From: Brachypodius melanocephalos
Taxonomy: Eukaryota > Chordata > Aves > Passeriformes > Pycnonotidae
NCBI GenBank assembly: GCA_013398615.1
Contig: VZSR01003803.1
Span: 7,349,475-7,413,474 of the forward strand
Length of the DNA stretch: 64,000 bases
Direction: 5' to 3'
Part shown: positions 1 to 14,354 of the stretch, piece after piece
How the letters are laid out: each line of letters starts with the position of its first letter
Position numbering within the stretch: position 1 is the stretch's first letter
Translations under genes and position numbers: made by a program
Notes under the pieces: generated by a model
Seen by the model: only the letters and a program-made list of their open reading frames with translations
What the model was told of the DNA's origin: nothing
The model's database searches: none

Positions 1-3000
1 CCAGTAAAAACTGAAATTTCCCACTAGGAGGAGAGGTTTCCTGTGTGTGAGTACTTCACACAGCTTTATTAGCTGTCAACTGTACAAGCTAATCAAACAC
101 ACTTTCATAACAAAAAATATTTTATAATTGCATGAAAATTATAAATTTGCATGATGAATGAGGAATCATATTGCAAAAGAGACAGAACATTCAAAACATC
201 ATTTTAGATCTCATCCTGCTTGAGCACCTTTTTTTCTTCCATCTTCCATGAACCTAAGCTCTTCAATTTCCCCCCAACCATGTGGTCATTGGGCTGCAAA
301 TGGGACCTGGTGCAGCTCCAGCTGGCTTTCTGCCATCTACATCCATGGGAGCTGAAACAGCCCTGTTCATGACCATGTTTGAACACAAGAGATGCACTAT
401 ATTATAATTAGAAAAGATTAACACATCACTCAATCCTACAGGGTCATATAATCATTTAGGACATGGGAATGGTGTCAGTTCCTGATTTAAGGGCCTCAGT
501 TACAGATATGACAAGCTAGCTGTAAAGTAGCAGAAAAAAAACCTCACGATGCACTCTATCTTTCTTTCTGAACCAAAGCTGCCAGTATGTACCCAAAATG
601 TCCACCAGAACATGTAAAATTCATGTCTGCCAGATCACACTCGGGTCCAGTGCTTTGACTGAGTGGTTTCATTTCATTTCTGTGTAAGAGCACAGTCCAA
701 AGGCCACTCCAACTGCTGCTACAGCAGCGCTGAACTAAAGGCAAAAAAGGATTTTTCCCATATCCTTCAAGCAAGGTAAGGACCATTTTTTTCCTCTCCA
801 AAGACAATGTGGTCAGAGAAATTTTTAAAAGAGCTGTGCTTTTCTGGCAGATGTACCCTTTCTCCTTCAGATCTCCTAAATCCTGTTTTCAGCATAAGAT
901 CAGATGCCCGGGAGGCCACAGATTACTTCTGAGGGTCAAAAGGTAACTAAGGAAAACAAGGTTTCTATTTGCTGTACTGGGTCAGTGAATTTCCTTGAAA
1001 TAATGTGGGCTCACCAGCTGGAAGAAGTTGCAGAGCAGTGTGCTGAGCAGCCTGACAGAAAGCTATAAGAGAAGAGTCATGGAAAAGAATTTCAGTTTTT
1101 AAAATTTTATCTCCCCTGAGCAACATCCACATGACCAGACTAAATGTTTGCAAATGTGTCTCCTCAGGATGTTCCTCTGCCATGAAATAGGGGAACAGAA
1201 ACTTCCCTCGTTCCTTGCATCCAGTCCATAGAATCTGCTGGTGAATCATAAGTGAAGTGAGTGGTAAAGGAAAGAAGACAGAAAGAGGAGAGAAGGAAAT
1301 GTAACAGTTCACACTGGATCTGTTATCCATGAGTAATAAGGGCAGTTATGGAGAGAAAACTGTTTATCCCTTGCAATTACTAAGTGTACCTTTCATCTTC
1401 ATCACAAAACTTTGGTAATGAGATTATGCCATTTGGCTATGAAAAGCATAATTTTAGCTTCATAGTATCCTTTCCCTGAGGATTTCTGCAAACATTGCCT
1501 CAAACATCAAACATGCATATTTTAATGAACTGTTAGTCTGCCTTCTATTAAACTACATTTCAAAACTCTAGTGTTAATGAGTTCTCCCCATTTCTGATAA
1601 AATAAAAATAGCTAGGGAAAAAAATTGCTTTTTGCTGATAGGGGAGTTGAAATGACTTTTGTTTAACAAATCAAACACAACGAGTTTTATTGTTGCATTC
1701 ATTTCTACTGTGTAGTTTGGGGGATGAAGCTCAGTGCTGCCATCAGTGAAGCCTTCCTGGTTTTCCCCTGTAGGGACTGTCCAGTTTGCCAACCCATGCT
1801 GTGCTGCCTTGTGTGTGCAGGTTGAACTCTGCCCTGTCACAGCAGCCTGCAAAGTGCAAGTGAGTTTCAGTGAGATTACTTTGGATCTGCACCCAGGTAT
1901 AAGTGGGAGAAACACCCAAGCACTGGAAAGAGCAAGCAGCGCTTTGGGGAATATTTGCTGGCATGTGAGGGCAGGGACACCAGGCAGATCTGTCAGCCTC
2001 ATCTTGTGCCAGGCTTGCTGCATTTGCTGCCAAGGGTGGAGCTGCTCCTCCATCCTTACAAACAGGCTGCCACAAATGCGAACCATCATTCCTGCTATCT
2101 GCTCTGGCTGCTCACAGCAGCTCCCTCCATTCCTTCCATACTAGGATGAAGTCCCACGGGGGAGCTGAGGCATCTCATTTTTGGCAAAGAACCTCATTCC
2201 CATGAAAGTAAGAACAGTTCTTTACACTGCCATTTAATAACATGGCAACAATCTCACGCATTAGACTCATTTTCTTGCTGCCATGACTTGAGAAATACAC
2301 ACTGCTGCAAAGCAAGCTTCCAAAAAGTGGAGTGGTTTGTCAAACTTCCCTTTGCCTCTGTGACAATGGTTTAAAAAATACTCAGATATACTTTTGTCTG
2401 CACTATTTAGTGCTATTGCAGATTTTGCACCTTTCTGCAATATACACTACACAATGTCAACCAGCTTAACTAGAGTGGAAAAATTTCTGGGAAGCAGAAG
2501 TGTGTGTGTACAAAATTTTTCCTGGCCAAAGCGCACAGCCAAAAGTGGAAGGAGCTCACACAGATAAGGACAAACCGACCGGCAGGAGTCTAACCTGGGC
2601 TTGAAAGACTCTGCCCATTGACCCCAGGTCTGAAAGCAGTTTGAAAAGCAGCCTGTGAAATACCAGGCAGATGTGGTTGCATAGCCTATGCTGGCTGCCC
2701 AGGTCTGAATTTCTTCTCCACCTTAGCCAGGGGCCAAACTCTCGATGTTCTTTTCTGGTTGCTCAGAGGCCAGGACTGTGCTCCCAGGCTGGCCCCACAG
2801 CTGGGCTCATGCCTCTCTGTTCACCACCCTGATGGAGCATCCACCTCATCTGCCTCAGCCCTCTAGAGCAGGGTGAGCCATGGCATCATTTCCCTCCTGC
2901 CCCTGTCATCACCACACATCTCACCACTCCTCTTGGCACCTCCTGGGGGACAGAGTCACTCATTCCCTGGAGGTCTCTGTCTCTCCAATGACTGCTGAGA

Positions 3001-6000
3001 CAATGGGGATTGTAAGCATGAGTGAGAAACATCATATTTAGATAAGTATAGTTCAGTGAGGCAGCTGGGAATCTGAGTGATTACTATGTAAAATTCTTCC
3101 TTCAGGCCTTTTATATCAGGTTCCCTGAAATGCAGGAAATGCCAGAGACCTTCACTTGTGGAGATGAAAAAGCACTGCATAAAAGTTCTACAGCACCAAA
3201 CCTTTCTGTCACCATCACAGTGTAGTGACAATTTTTAGAGATTTTTATATATATGGCATATAAAATTAACAAATATAATTTATTGCCCTCTCTCACTGTA
3301 GCTGAATGTTTTACACAGAAGACCTATTCATCACTCTCTAACTAGTGCAAACAAACAGGCTTCCACAGTGTTGATTGATGGATATATTGGGTTTCTTTAC
3401 CGCTGCTGCTGCTCATACTACTCTTGAATTAATAACTTGGAGTTTACTTTGCACATTGTTATGTTATTTTTAAAGAGCATTTGGAACACCTAAGGTCTGA
3501 TTCTTATTAACACTAAGTCCTTGTTACACCAAAGTGATCTGAAAATGTAATTAGAGTTTTCTTCTATTAAAAATTCTTTCCAGGATATCTACCTGAATCA
3601 GAAACAGAGACAAAATTTTTGCTTAGGACCTTGCAATGGCAGGGAGGAGTAAATGGTTTTGTTGTCACTATTTCCCCAGACCACCCTAGTGATCAACAGA
3701 AGTCTTTTGAACATAATGCAAAAAAGCAGACTTTAGTATTATGTTGGCTTTACATACTCTCCTTGGAGAAGATCGTGCAATAATTAGTTTATAAATCCAA
3801 TTTCCTTCATTTCTTGCAAGAAACATTTGGATGCAAGCAAGACCTTGACACTATTGCTTTTGGCTTCTCCATGAAATGCCATTCCAGTTTGGATAAGGTA
3901 TAAATGGCTGAAAACCACCATTTCCCTTCTGTTGTTTGTGCTCCTTAGGATATTTGTGTCACCCTGTGAAAGTGGTCATTAAACTTGCCCTGAAAACAGC
4001 AGCAGAAAGAGCACATATGGCAGTACAAACATCTGGGGGTGCTAAGCTCTCCTAGAGCTGCCATCTCTGAAAAACTTTCCAAGGGGTACAGGTTCCGATC
4101 ACACTGCTGTGCCTGGTCCAGGGCTGAAAAGCAAACAGTACATCCACTTTCACAAGGTCTGGGGCTGCTGGGCCAAAATGGGACTGGTCAACTTGAGACC
4201 AATCAAGTGAAAAAATACTGCCACAATGTGGGTCTGTAGGTCAGGTGATTGTAAACTTATTTGGAGGAGACATGGCTGAGATGAATTTCCCCCAAACTGG
4301 ACACCATTTCTGGCATGCTTTGTATCAGTAATCTTTTCTGCTGTGATCGAGCAGCCTTATTTCTGTGGCTCCAAACAGAACTGTGTGTTATAGTGGTCAC
4401 CTTCACTGTGATCAAGAGATGTTCAAAGATGGATGATAGGAACAGAGCCACTATATGCTGGGACTATGTCCAAGCTATCTTCCACATTCTGCCATGTAGG
4501 CATTTTGAGTGCAGCTTTGCCTCTGCATCATACTGTCTGACTGCCCTCTGCAAATATTTCTTCTGAATTTGCCCAACTCCGGGTTTCAATCCATGCTGAC
4601 TTTTGGTACCCACAATGTTGTGTAGCAAAGCTGCCTACAGGAAGTACTCCCTGATATTAGGGATAAGATGCCTTCTTCCTGCTTGTTTTGCTGCCTGATG
4701 ATATCAGTAGGTGCCAACAACTTTCCTGCTGGGAGACAGTGATTCTTTCTTTGCAGTTTGTCTTCCCATGTCACTCATGATCTCTGTCCATATGTCCTCT
4801 CTCATACTCACTGTCTGAAAAGTCTCAGGAAGCTGTTTCGTCCCTGCCCTATGCTGCCTGAGATGGACACACAGGTTGTTTGGGATGCAAACACCTGGAG
4901 GTGCACAAGGCATTATCCTGTATGTATATGTATGTACATGTGTGTTGGTGTGCACACTTCTTACTTCCACCACTGACTCCTGCCCTTTACATTTCTGTTT
5001 TGAGCAAGATTGGGGAGGGAATTTGAGGTGACCACGGATTCTGTTTCCTTCTCCTTCACTACAGGATGTTTCCCACAGGAACTCAAGAACACCTTGAACT
5101 GATGGCAAAAAAAAGGAAGACCTGAGTCTGAACAAGGAACAAAAACCTGATTTCCTCCCAATATTTGACAGCATTGCATAGAAAATTAAAATATTTAAAT
5201 GTATCTTTTGTTTTAAATTGTTGCTTATGGAATATCACAATTATGAACAATATTTTGATTAACTTTTCAATAAGAACAGAGTTGCCCTCTTTATCATCAC
5301 ACATGAAAATATATTCACCTTTATGTAAAAAAAAAATATATGAAGTAGTTGAGATGCAAATTCAGAAGCCTTGGTGTGAAATCAATTTCTCCTGTGCTCT
5401 ACATTTGAAGTGTAGCCCTTACCTTGCATCTATTTGCCATTTTGTGAAGTGCTAAGATTCTACTGTAGTGTACATGAGCTCATTTCCATGATATAAGAAT
5501 ATCAACAGATACAGACTCCCCCAGCAGAGAATGTAAACCTATGAATTTTTTTAAATGGTTTAAGCCACACATATTTAAATATTAATGAAATTAAATTCTG
5601 ACCACTTTTGCTGCTGAAACCTCTAAATCTTTAAAAGGAAATTTCCTCAAAATACTTGGACATTTGTAGAAATCTTTGCCTGTCAGGAGTTTTAACAAGA
5701 GAGTGCTTGGTCAAAACATCTTAATTTGAAAAATTTTTACAAAACCTGCAAGACTTGTGCTAACTCTGAATCTAACCCTATTTTAAAGACTAAAATTAAA
5801 GCCATACTTATGCATTTAAATTGATGGCCTGTTTACACAAATACTGATCTACTTCATCTCTCTTCAACTCAGCCACCTTGTATGAAGATACTTTTTTAGA
5901 AGCACCACGTGTATAGCAAATGCTTTCACTTTACCAGCTGTGTTGGAAAAAAGTGTTGATCTCACCATCTCAATTTTTAACCTTTAAAGAACAGTTAAGA

Positions 6001-9000
6001 GTTATTCACTTCACAGAAGTTTCATGGATGAATTAGTGTGTAGAAAACAATTAGCATACATTACATAATTTCATTATTTCTGCTATCACTACTGTCTCTG
6101 TTCCTTCTGATATTTGTGCATGAACTCAATTTGGTTTAGTTTTTGCTTGTAGCATTTGCATGACTAAAATAACACAAAATCTGGGCATTCTGTCTCTTTT
6201 TTTTTTCTTTCGTTAAGTAACATTTATAGTATAATTCCAGCTTCTGCATTGTTTTGCTGCCACAAAAAGACCAGAGATGTAAGAAAAATTTGAGAAAAGC
6301 ACAATAATGACCATCCCAAATATTTACCCTGAGGGACAGAGAGACCAAAAGGCACCTTGGAAACTTCATTTGAGATGATGTGGGGCAGCAGCCACTTGTT
6401 TGTTTCTTGCCCTGAGAGTAACACACTATGCTGTCCAGATCCATAGGCTCAAATGCAAATATCAAGGCAAAGTGATCTAATTAGCAGCCTCACAACTGCC
6501 TCTGGGTTTTATATGCTGTTTTTGTCAGGGTTGGTTTTGTATAGTCGTCTCTTTAGTTTGAAAGAACGTAATGAAGGTGATTAAAATGATTCATTAGCGT
6601 TGTGCCCATTTGAGCAAACAGTCCAAACATTTCTATATTCCCTGGTATCAAGCACGGTGATCTTCACACAAGTGTCCAAAGGTCTTTCAGCTTTTTTAAT
6701 TTTTCCACAGCTTGACTTTAATTAATGTTTCATGTGCAAATTTATATACAATTTCTGTACAAACTGACTAGCTTTTGATTTGATTTGAATTCTTTTGGAG
6801 AAGGAGAGGGGAGATATTCTCACAACAGACTGTATATTTAAATGAATAGTACAAATAAATCCCTGTAAGTCTATTTGGTGTCCCCAGCCATGGGACATCT
6901 ACACCTCTTCACTTAGAGCTAGTCTCCACAGATCCCCACTTGGTTCCAACAAAGAAAAGGACACATGAGGTGCCAGTCAGAGGACTAGTTTGTATTTTGC
7001 CATGAAAAGAGAGGAGTAGAAAAAAATCTCATTTTTAAACTGAGTGCCTTGCTATGACATGTCTAACATTTATTCTAAATTTTATCTTAAAAGCAGTAAG
7101 ATTTTTGGCCACCAGCACTCTCCTCAGGAAAGCCAAATGATTGGGAATGTGCTGTTAATTCCCAGCCTAAATTTACTTATGGCCAATATCAAAAGTGGTT
7201 ACTAGGTGCACTGGTTGGAAAGCTTGTCAGAAGAAAAACAGAGGTGGATATATTAAAGCTATATGGTTTTTGGATGAACATTCTCAAGACCTGCATAAAT
7301 AATTTGGCTACGGACACATAAGTACTACTTTGCAGCTTTAAAAATATCGGGCTTTAATAGAGAGATGAATGTTTATACCTCCAAAAACCGATTTTCCTTA
7401 GTATTTTCAGATGGTGAGTCCAACACTCCAGGTAGCATTTCTGGAGTATTAAAAACCTGGTTTTGGTTTGTTATTTTTTTAATACAGTGTATATATATGT
7501 CTATAGAAAATATTTATGAAGAATGGCTCCAGTGCTGCCTGGGGCCCTGGAGTTTGGCCCAAGAAGTGCTTCTGAAAAGGACGGGTGGCCTTGATAGCAC
7601 TTCAAATACAAACCAAGATTTTGATGACACAGCTGTACTTAGCCCATGAACTAGCTTTCATGTTTACCAAGGAAGCCTGTAATTTGTGGATCGAGAGTTA
7701 TTTACTTCTCTTAAAAATAAACTCAGCAGTGAAAGCCCTGTGTGAAGAAGAGAAGATGCCAAAATCAAGGACTGTGGCACACTTGGGTCTCTTGCATAGA
7801 CATGATGGATGCTGCTGCTTTGTCACTGTGTTCAGCAGCCCACATGGCCGTGAGATATTTCTTGATGCAGTTTCAGCTCCCCAGAGCTGGGTGCTGGAGA
7901 GGAAGCAGGGCTGAGAAGGGACAGTCAGTGGGCTGGAAACATAGGATTAGAGCTGCAGGATTCACAGTAATGATAGGGCTGAGAGGAAGACAGCAAAAGA
8001 GGACTTTGCATGCTCCTTGTGCCATGAGGCTGGCATTGCACAACAGGCCAAAACGGAAGAGTACCTTTGGCTTTTTTTTAGGAAGCCCTTGCCAAAGATA
8101 AAAAAAAGCCAGTTTGTATGCTGTTGCTAGGAATATGTTAGTAAAACAAGCGAGCTGATCATGCAAACAACTTGTTCGACAGAAAGCAAACCAAGTGGCA
8201 AAAGCCAAGCAGAGTTCAACAGCTAAGCCTGGAAATGGGACACGCAGATTGTTCTGGATTTGCTCTGGTTCAGTTGATGCAGTAGATAAACAGTTAATGC
8301 TATTAGTGAACAAATGGCAGCAATCAAAAACCAACAGGAAACGGCCACCACTTGCCATAATGTGAGCGAAACTATTGCACTGAACCCCCTCCCTGCTGGG
8401 AAGTGGCAACACTAGATAAAAGCAAATGGAAAAAAGAAGTATTTTGGAAAAAACCTTGCCCTGCCCCAAATACATTTCTTCCTGCTGGAAATTTTTGAAG
8501 TCCAGTTATCACTGTTAAGCCAGGTTTGTTCACAGGAAAAACAGAGAATGATGGAGCTGAAGAAAGTCTCAATTCTCAGCCTCTTAAATACTTATAAGAC
8601 TCACTTAAGCTTTCATGGATCCCATTCATAATGAGGCTCATGGAGTCTGTTGTAAGGAGAAAACAGTGAAGAGAGGGAGCATACTTAGCATGCTGCAGAA
8701 AGGGTTAAAAGTGGTCAGTTCATCACTCTTCTGTGTGGTGCCTTGGAAGTTTTCACAACACCAGATGTGTGAAAAAAAAGAGAAGAAAGCAAGCCCAGTG
8801 AACACCAGTAGACATCCTGGTGCCCTGGAAGCAGTTAAATTAACACCCAGCAGGGACAAATTTGCAGCTTTGGGAACAAGCTTAAAGTTAGTCTGTTTTC
8901 ATTCCTGGAGTGAATTTGCAAGTGTATGACAGTGAAGTACAGCCTGGGAAGGAGCAGGCGGCTTTGGATTAAGGATGGATAGCCAGAATTTGCTCCCACC

Positions 9001-9611
9001 CTCCCTCCTCCCACTCTGTTTTGCACTTAGGCTGTGAAGCTCCCAATACTTCTGCGAATCCCTCTGTCTTCCCATGTCTTTTACCAGTTCCCGTAGGAAA
9101 GAAAAAAGTAATTATCTTTTTTTTTCCCCCCATTCTAGCTTAAACCAGACAAGACTGGAGTCACCCCAGCAAAACCTGCTTCAGCTGGGATTGCAGTTAA
9201 CAGTCCTTAGGAGAAATCTAGCTCTGCAATGGATAAAGTTGGATGCTTTTCTAACTAGAACCAAAACACTAAATCCTTTAGTAATTCATCACTCAGTTGG
9301 AGCCAGGCTGTGGCCCGGCTTGCAACCACTGCAAATTATAGAAAAGACTGGAAAAAGAAAAGTCTGTGAGAGTACATCTAAACCATCTTCACAGAATTAC
9401 AGAAAGCCCTCACAGTCCCTCTCCCTCTTACAAGTTACATAACAAATTGGATCCACAAAAATACCATCTTTCCTCATTTTCACACCTTGCAAATATTTTG
9501 GCATCAGTCAATCATGGGGAACTTTTCAACCAAGGTGGATTACACAGCTTCTTATAAAGGCCTGAGGAGGCCAATCTCCATCGTTCTTCCTTGTGTATAT
9601 CTTTGACAAGG
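1..9611. other. MAML2 intron 2 sequence (distal part), no recognised element
   Basis: This is AT-rich non-coding DNA on the downstream side of MAML2 exon 2, so it is inferred to be intron 2. A locally GC-richer patch at about 1740-2150 is open on both strands (171 codons minus, 136 codons plus), but neither reading resembles a protein I know. A short TATG/TG-rich stretch lies near 4920-4955. The reading at 7873-8475 (minus, 200 codons) is hydrophobic and unrecognised. I see no RNA gene, transposon or promoter. Confidence 0.6.
4920..4955. repeat. Imperfect TATG/TG simple repeat
   Basis: A short run of alternating TATG, TATATG and TGTG units. It is degenerate and low in copy number. Confidence 0.5.
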
Positions 9612-9810
9612 TAGGAAGAAACTTCAAACTCTGAAACAGCCTTCTCAGAGAGGTGGTTGATGCCCCAAGCCTGTCAGTGTTTAAGAGGCATTTAAGCCTT
9701 ATAAAAATTTTTGGTCAGCCCTGATTTAGTGAGGCAATTGGACTACATGATCATTGTAGCTCCCTTCCATAGAACTAAACCGTTCTACATATCCTATTCT
9801 GCTCTGCTCT
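9612..9810 (+). repeat. CR1 LINE 3' end
   Basis: A diverged CR1 3' end in plus orientation. It contains the stretch AGAGAGGTGGTTGATGCCCC, then the TTAGTGAGGCAATTGGACTA block, then a CTCCCTTCCA block and a pentamer-like ATTCT tail near 9795-9810. CR1 copies in birds are usually 5'-truncated fragments like this. Identification rests on remembered consensus wording. Confidence 0.8.
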
Positions 9811-10199
9811 CTAAGTTGGTTATGCAATGGCTACACTTGCAGCTGGAGAAGGTGGAGGAGCTGCGGAGTCCCCTGAAGGAAGAAAACCAGAGAAAGGGTT
9901 GTTTTAGTTGTTTCCCAGTGAAGCAAATATGCTGCTTATTCTGTCTCCATGACTGATGGAGACTGACAGGATGAACATTTCACCATGGCCTGAAATATGT
10001 AGTGTGTCCTTTCAGCTGGCAATTTGAAGGGCTCAGGGCTGCATTTCCTGCCCTTTCCTGAAGACTTCCTGCAGACACTTTGGGAACTACTGAAGCCCTT
10101 ATGCTCCTTCTCTTATTCCCAGCATAAGACACAGGGACAGTTTTTAAGTTCCACTTCCAATCTTCCACTTCCCCATTGCAAGGACTGTTGGGTCTTGTC

Positions 10200-10780
10200 C
10201 CCTGTGTATCAGTAGCTCCTATTCTGCTCCATTTGCTCCCACACTATTTCCCTTGGATGCTCTGTCTTCCTCCCAGACCTGCACCCAGACTCACTCTCAG
10301 CTTTCTCCTCCTGAGCTCCCAATCCTTTTCACTCATTCCCTCACCAATTTGCAGTCTGTATCACCACCTTCCAGGCTTTTCCCTACCCTCAGACCCTCAT
10401 TCTTCCTATGCTTCACTTCTTCACCACCTGTTCTTACAGCTCTGTCCATCTCATTCAACTGCCCCACTCTGGATCCAGTCCCATCTGCCTGTTTCTTTGC
10501 CTTGCACTAAACTTTCTGCTCCCTGACTCTCCCTGTCCTTCCATGCCCAGTCTCCCTCTTGCAGCCAGCTGTTCACCTTCCACTCCTCCTCCAGACACCC
10601 CCTTAGGTGAGGTTCCCCACCCCCAGCCACCTGAGGTGAGTTTAATAGCTCGCTGTTGCTGGCAGAAGCCAAGCCCACCTCTGCTTCTGTCCTCCACCTG
10701 TGTGCTCCTGCCACTTCCCTCGTGCTGGTGTTGGCTTTGCCTGACCCAACAAGCCGAAGAGAACCTACACAGAGAGAAAA
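10200..10780 (+). repeat. Pyrimidine-rich low-complexity region
   Basis: The plus strand is dominated by C and T over about 580 bp, which produces long Ser/Pro/Leu-rich open frames on plus and Gly/Glu-rich ones on minus. The readings look like compositional artefacts. There is no simple repeat unit. Confidence 0.6.
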
Positions 10781-11841
10781 AGATATTCTCTGCTGGCCTT
10801 GTGAGAGCTCAGACAAATGCCAGAGCTGGCGCCAGAGGCAGAAATGGATAGAAGGCTTGGGTGGGGAAGGACTTTTTGCCCCTTTCTGAAGCTTCTAGTC
10901 TTTAGATCAGCTCTTCCATCCTGTGAAACCTTACGTAAGAGAGTCCAAAGCCTTTGTCCTCCCCTTCTTTTGACGTATTGCCACACAACTCAATGTGTGA
11001 AAGCAAGTGTCAAGTGTGCACATGTCTCAGGCAGAGCAGCAGAGCTGGGCTCATGGGGGCTGGGAGTCTGCAGAGAGGTTATTCCCCACTGTGTGCCTGG
11101 CTCCTCTGAGTGCACCTTCCTCACTGGGTACATGGGAGGCTTAGGGGGTTAACATGAAATACAGATAGCTGGTATGAAAGAGAGGGTTAAATATCCCTCT
11201 TTTTACTCAATTCCTGTGTTTTCTACGGATTCACTGGGTCTGGTTCGACTCCAGATTCTGTCAGAGGATTTTTCTGCAATGGTGAGCATATCCAACAACT
11301 CTAGTGGATTGATTGTAACAGCTTTGAATGACATCTTCTTTCTTTCTTTTCCCAAACACACAAGAATATATAAAATATACAGTAATATTTCCTTCATCTC
11401 AAGGTTTGGCTGTCTTGCTTATTTAGATTATAAATTCTTCAGGGCAAAAACTGTCTCTTACATTGTGTGTGTACATTACCAGAAACAGGCATGCAGCAAA
11501 TGAAGCAGGCAGATGGTTCTGGAATAGTCCTGTTGGAGCATCTGGCTGATTTTTTGGAACAGCATCACATTCAAATGGTAAATTCACCCGTGAAAACTCA
11601 CATTAAAGGAACATTACTAGGTCTGTTGCTGTCTTAACAACAGTCATCTGTGGCCTGGGGCAGGTCTCCACCATAAAAACACCAGTAGTAAAAGTGGCTG
11701 AATGGAGGAATAAATATTTGCCATTAAAATATTCCTACATTTTAAACCCCTAGAGAGACAAGTTACTGGGACTAAGCACTCTTGAACACTTTTGGGAATT
11801 AAAATAACAGGAAGACTCTAGGGAGAGCTGGGGCTTGTTAA

Positions 11842-11863
11842 TTTTTTCTTTTTTTTTTTTTTT
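11842..11863. repeat. Poly-T tract
   Basis: A run of T broken by a single C, 22 bp. On the minus strand it would be a poly-A run, but no retrocopy is recognisable next to it. Confidence 0.85.
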
Positions 11864-14339
11864 GTTCCTTGACTTCTTGAGGTATTCATAAATTGCCTAC
11901 AAACAAGTCAAAACTTACAGGAAAGGGTTTTTCACCATGCCAGCTCCAAATGGTTGTGGAGTTATATTGTTTTTCCAGGCTGCCTTTCCAAAATCTCTGC
12001 AGGAAGTTGACTCAAGGCTTGACTCTGGCCTCCGATGCATGCACAGCAATAGCAGGAATCCTCACTTCAACCAGGTAAGAAGGCCTTGTGGACATCATAA
12101 CTTCATGGACACGTTTACAGGCCAAGATAGACTAACTTGCTCCTTAGCAGAGAACCAGATCTGAAGCATCCTTAGCCCGTTTTCTTCCGGTCAGCATGAA
12201 ATCTTCACAGTTCCTTATCTCAGACTTGTCCTGTTACACTTCCTTTCCAGTTAATCTGATAAGCACAAACTCATGTCCTGGTTTTGATGATTCCTCACTT
12301 TATCCTAACCCCCCGGGCCTGTAAACTGCATCTCAGCCACCAGCACTGTGGATCTCCTTAGCTGCCATTTGTTCCTTGCAGTCATCATCATCTTCTACGT
12401 GCACACTCAATACCTTGGCTGTCCCTCTGCTTTCCTTCTCTAGCCTATGTCTTTCAGGTGGTGGTGAAGTATAATCAGAGGGCTAAAGCAGCTAACAACC
12501 TTACTATACCCTCTGTCCCCAACAGCAGACTTTTCCCCCCCCAGATCTGAGACAACTGACTGAGTTATGAAGGGTCTCTTGGACCACTGCAGTTCTCAAA
12601 TCAACATCTTGAGACCTGCAGGTAGGGAGAAGTTCATATCTATCGAATTATTTCCATTATACCCATTTTATCTTTGATCTTACAGACGTCAGATCAACGC
12701 TGTCCCTTTGAAACAGATGTAATTTTTAATCTGAGTTTATACAGTTTTCACAGGATTACATTTTGCCCTCTCAGTGGACCTCCCAGGCATTTTCACAATG
12801 TTAATAGATAGTGATCGAGACTTCAAGTGTGCTGACATTAGCGAAGAACTCATCCAGGGAAGCTCAATGATGTTCTTCATTGGTACCTTCATGGAAGTAC
12901 CTTCAAAAAGCAGTTCAAAAGAGACCTCAGGAACTATCTCATCAACCTCCCAAATGCCCCAACCAAGAAGCATTTTACCATGGATAATAATCTACTATTC
13001 TTCCAGTGTAAATGCTTTAGGCAAAGAGTTCAAGAAACATTATGGAACTTAGAGTGTCTCTGAGACTTTGAATTACAATATCCTCAGGGACTGACTGTCC
13101 ACAGTGGGATGGTGTATGTATTTTGTTCAGCAAACTGAGCATGAATGATATAAGGCACCACTAAGGAAACTGTCCATAATGACAGTACAGGAACTTATGA
13201 CATTTTCTGTCTGGTTTCATGCTCATAAATCAGCTATGACCCTGCAATTGATGGTGGTTATTGGGACACACTCAAGTTTTTATCCAGCATATTTAATTCA
13301 GAAGTCCTTGTACGAGGGAATGTGACCAAAATGGAGCTATCAAGAAAAGCTGTCATCCAAATATTATTTTTATAGAGAGCTTTGAGAGAAAGGTCACATT
13401 GTTATTTTCTTACACTATGGAACAGTTTCTATTATTACAGATTCCAAAAGCCAGGAATGGTTGTTATTTATGATCTAAATCAAATTCAAGTCCTGGTTTG
13501 TACCAATTACCAAAAGCTGCTCTAGATTTTCTCTGTTAATTTCACAAATATTTGTAAAATACTTCCTTCACATTTGAAAACAGAGATGTGAATCAAAATG
13601 TGTTCTTTTCTTCCATAGTGGTAAACACAGAGGTTTAGGAAAATACTCTTTTGATAGAGAAGACCCATTTTCTTTGAGAAATTCCAGGGGCTAAATTAGA
13701 AATGTGAGTTACTACTCAGAAGTGAATGGTAATAAGTTTTTTTATATCTGCTGTTTCAAAAAAGACATTAGTTCTTTTGGTCCTGGTGCTTCTTCCTCAC
13801 ATAGCACCCCAGCTATCTGAGAGTTTAACATATACTTTTTATTGAATCCACATGGTGCCCACGCTTTAAAAAAACAAGGTAGAAGGTCATATCCTGCTTC
13901 TCTTATGCTGCTGTGAGTTCAATTACACTCTCCTGAAAATAGATGAAATTTCCCTGGGTTTACACTGGAGAAAATGAGAGGAGAAGCTGTTTCAGGATCT
14001 CTGCAGATCTGCCAGGTTAGTTGAAATACCTTCTCTGTCCCTTGGAGGTATTTCAGGTGATGAATACATAGTAAGCTGTGGGCATTGGAAGGGCTGGTAT
14101 AATGGAATGGTTTGCAAGAGAGGATCACATCAGCACCTGGAGCTCCTCTGTGGTGGCACATCCCTTGGTGCAGTGCTGATCAGTGGCCCTACAGGGACAA
14201 CATGCTAGGAGATGGTACTGGAGAAAGGACTGCTCAGTGTTCAGTAGGAAGGAAGACTGGTTGGACTTTAAAGGAGCCAAGATCTGGGAAAAGAAAATGA
14301 TCTAAGGTGTGCTCTGATTAGATCAACTAAGGGCAAATA

Positions 14340-14354
14340 CCACCACCACCACCC
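14340..14354. repeat. Short CAC trinucleotide run
   Basis: About five CAC units. This is a minor simple repeat. Confidence 0.7.

Noticed and set aside
1574..2144. Overlapping open frames on both strands (171 codons minus, 136 codons plus)
   Set aside because: A GC-richer patch with few stops on either strand. There is no recognisable domain, no splice context and mixed composition.
7873..8475. 200-codon minus frame rich in Leu, Phe and Cys
   Set aside because: Longest frame outside MAML2, but without any motif, signal or family resemblance I can name. It is likely chance.
10408..10851. Ser/Pro-rich plus frame of 147 codons
   Set aside because: A product of the pyrimidine-rich composition of the region.
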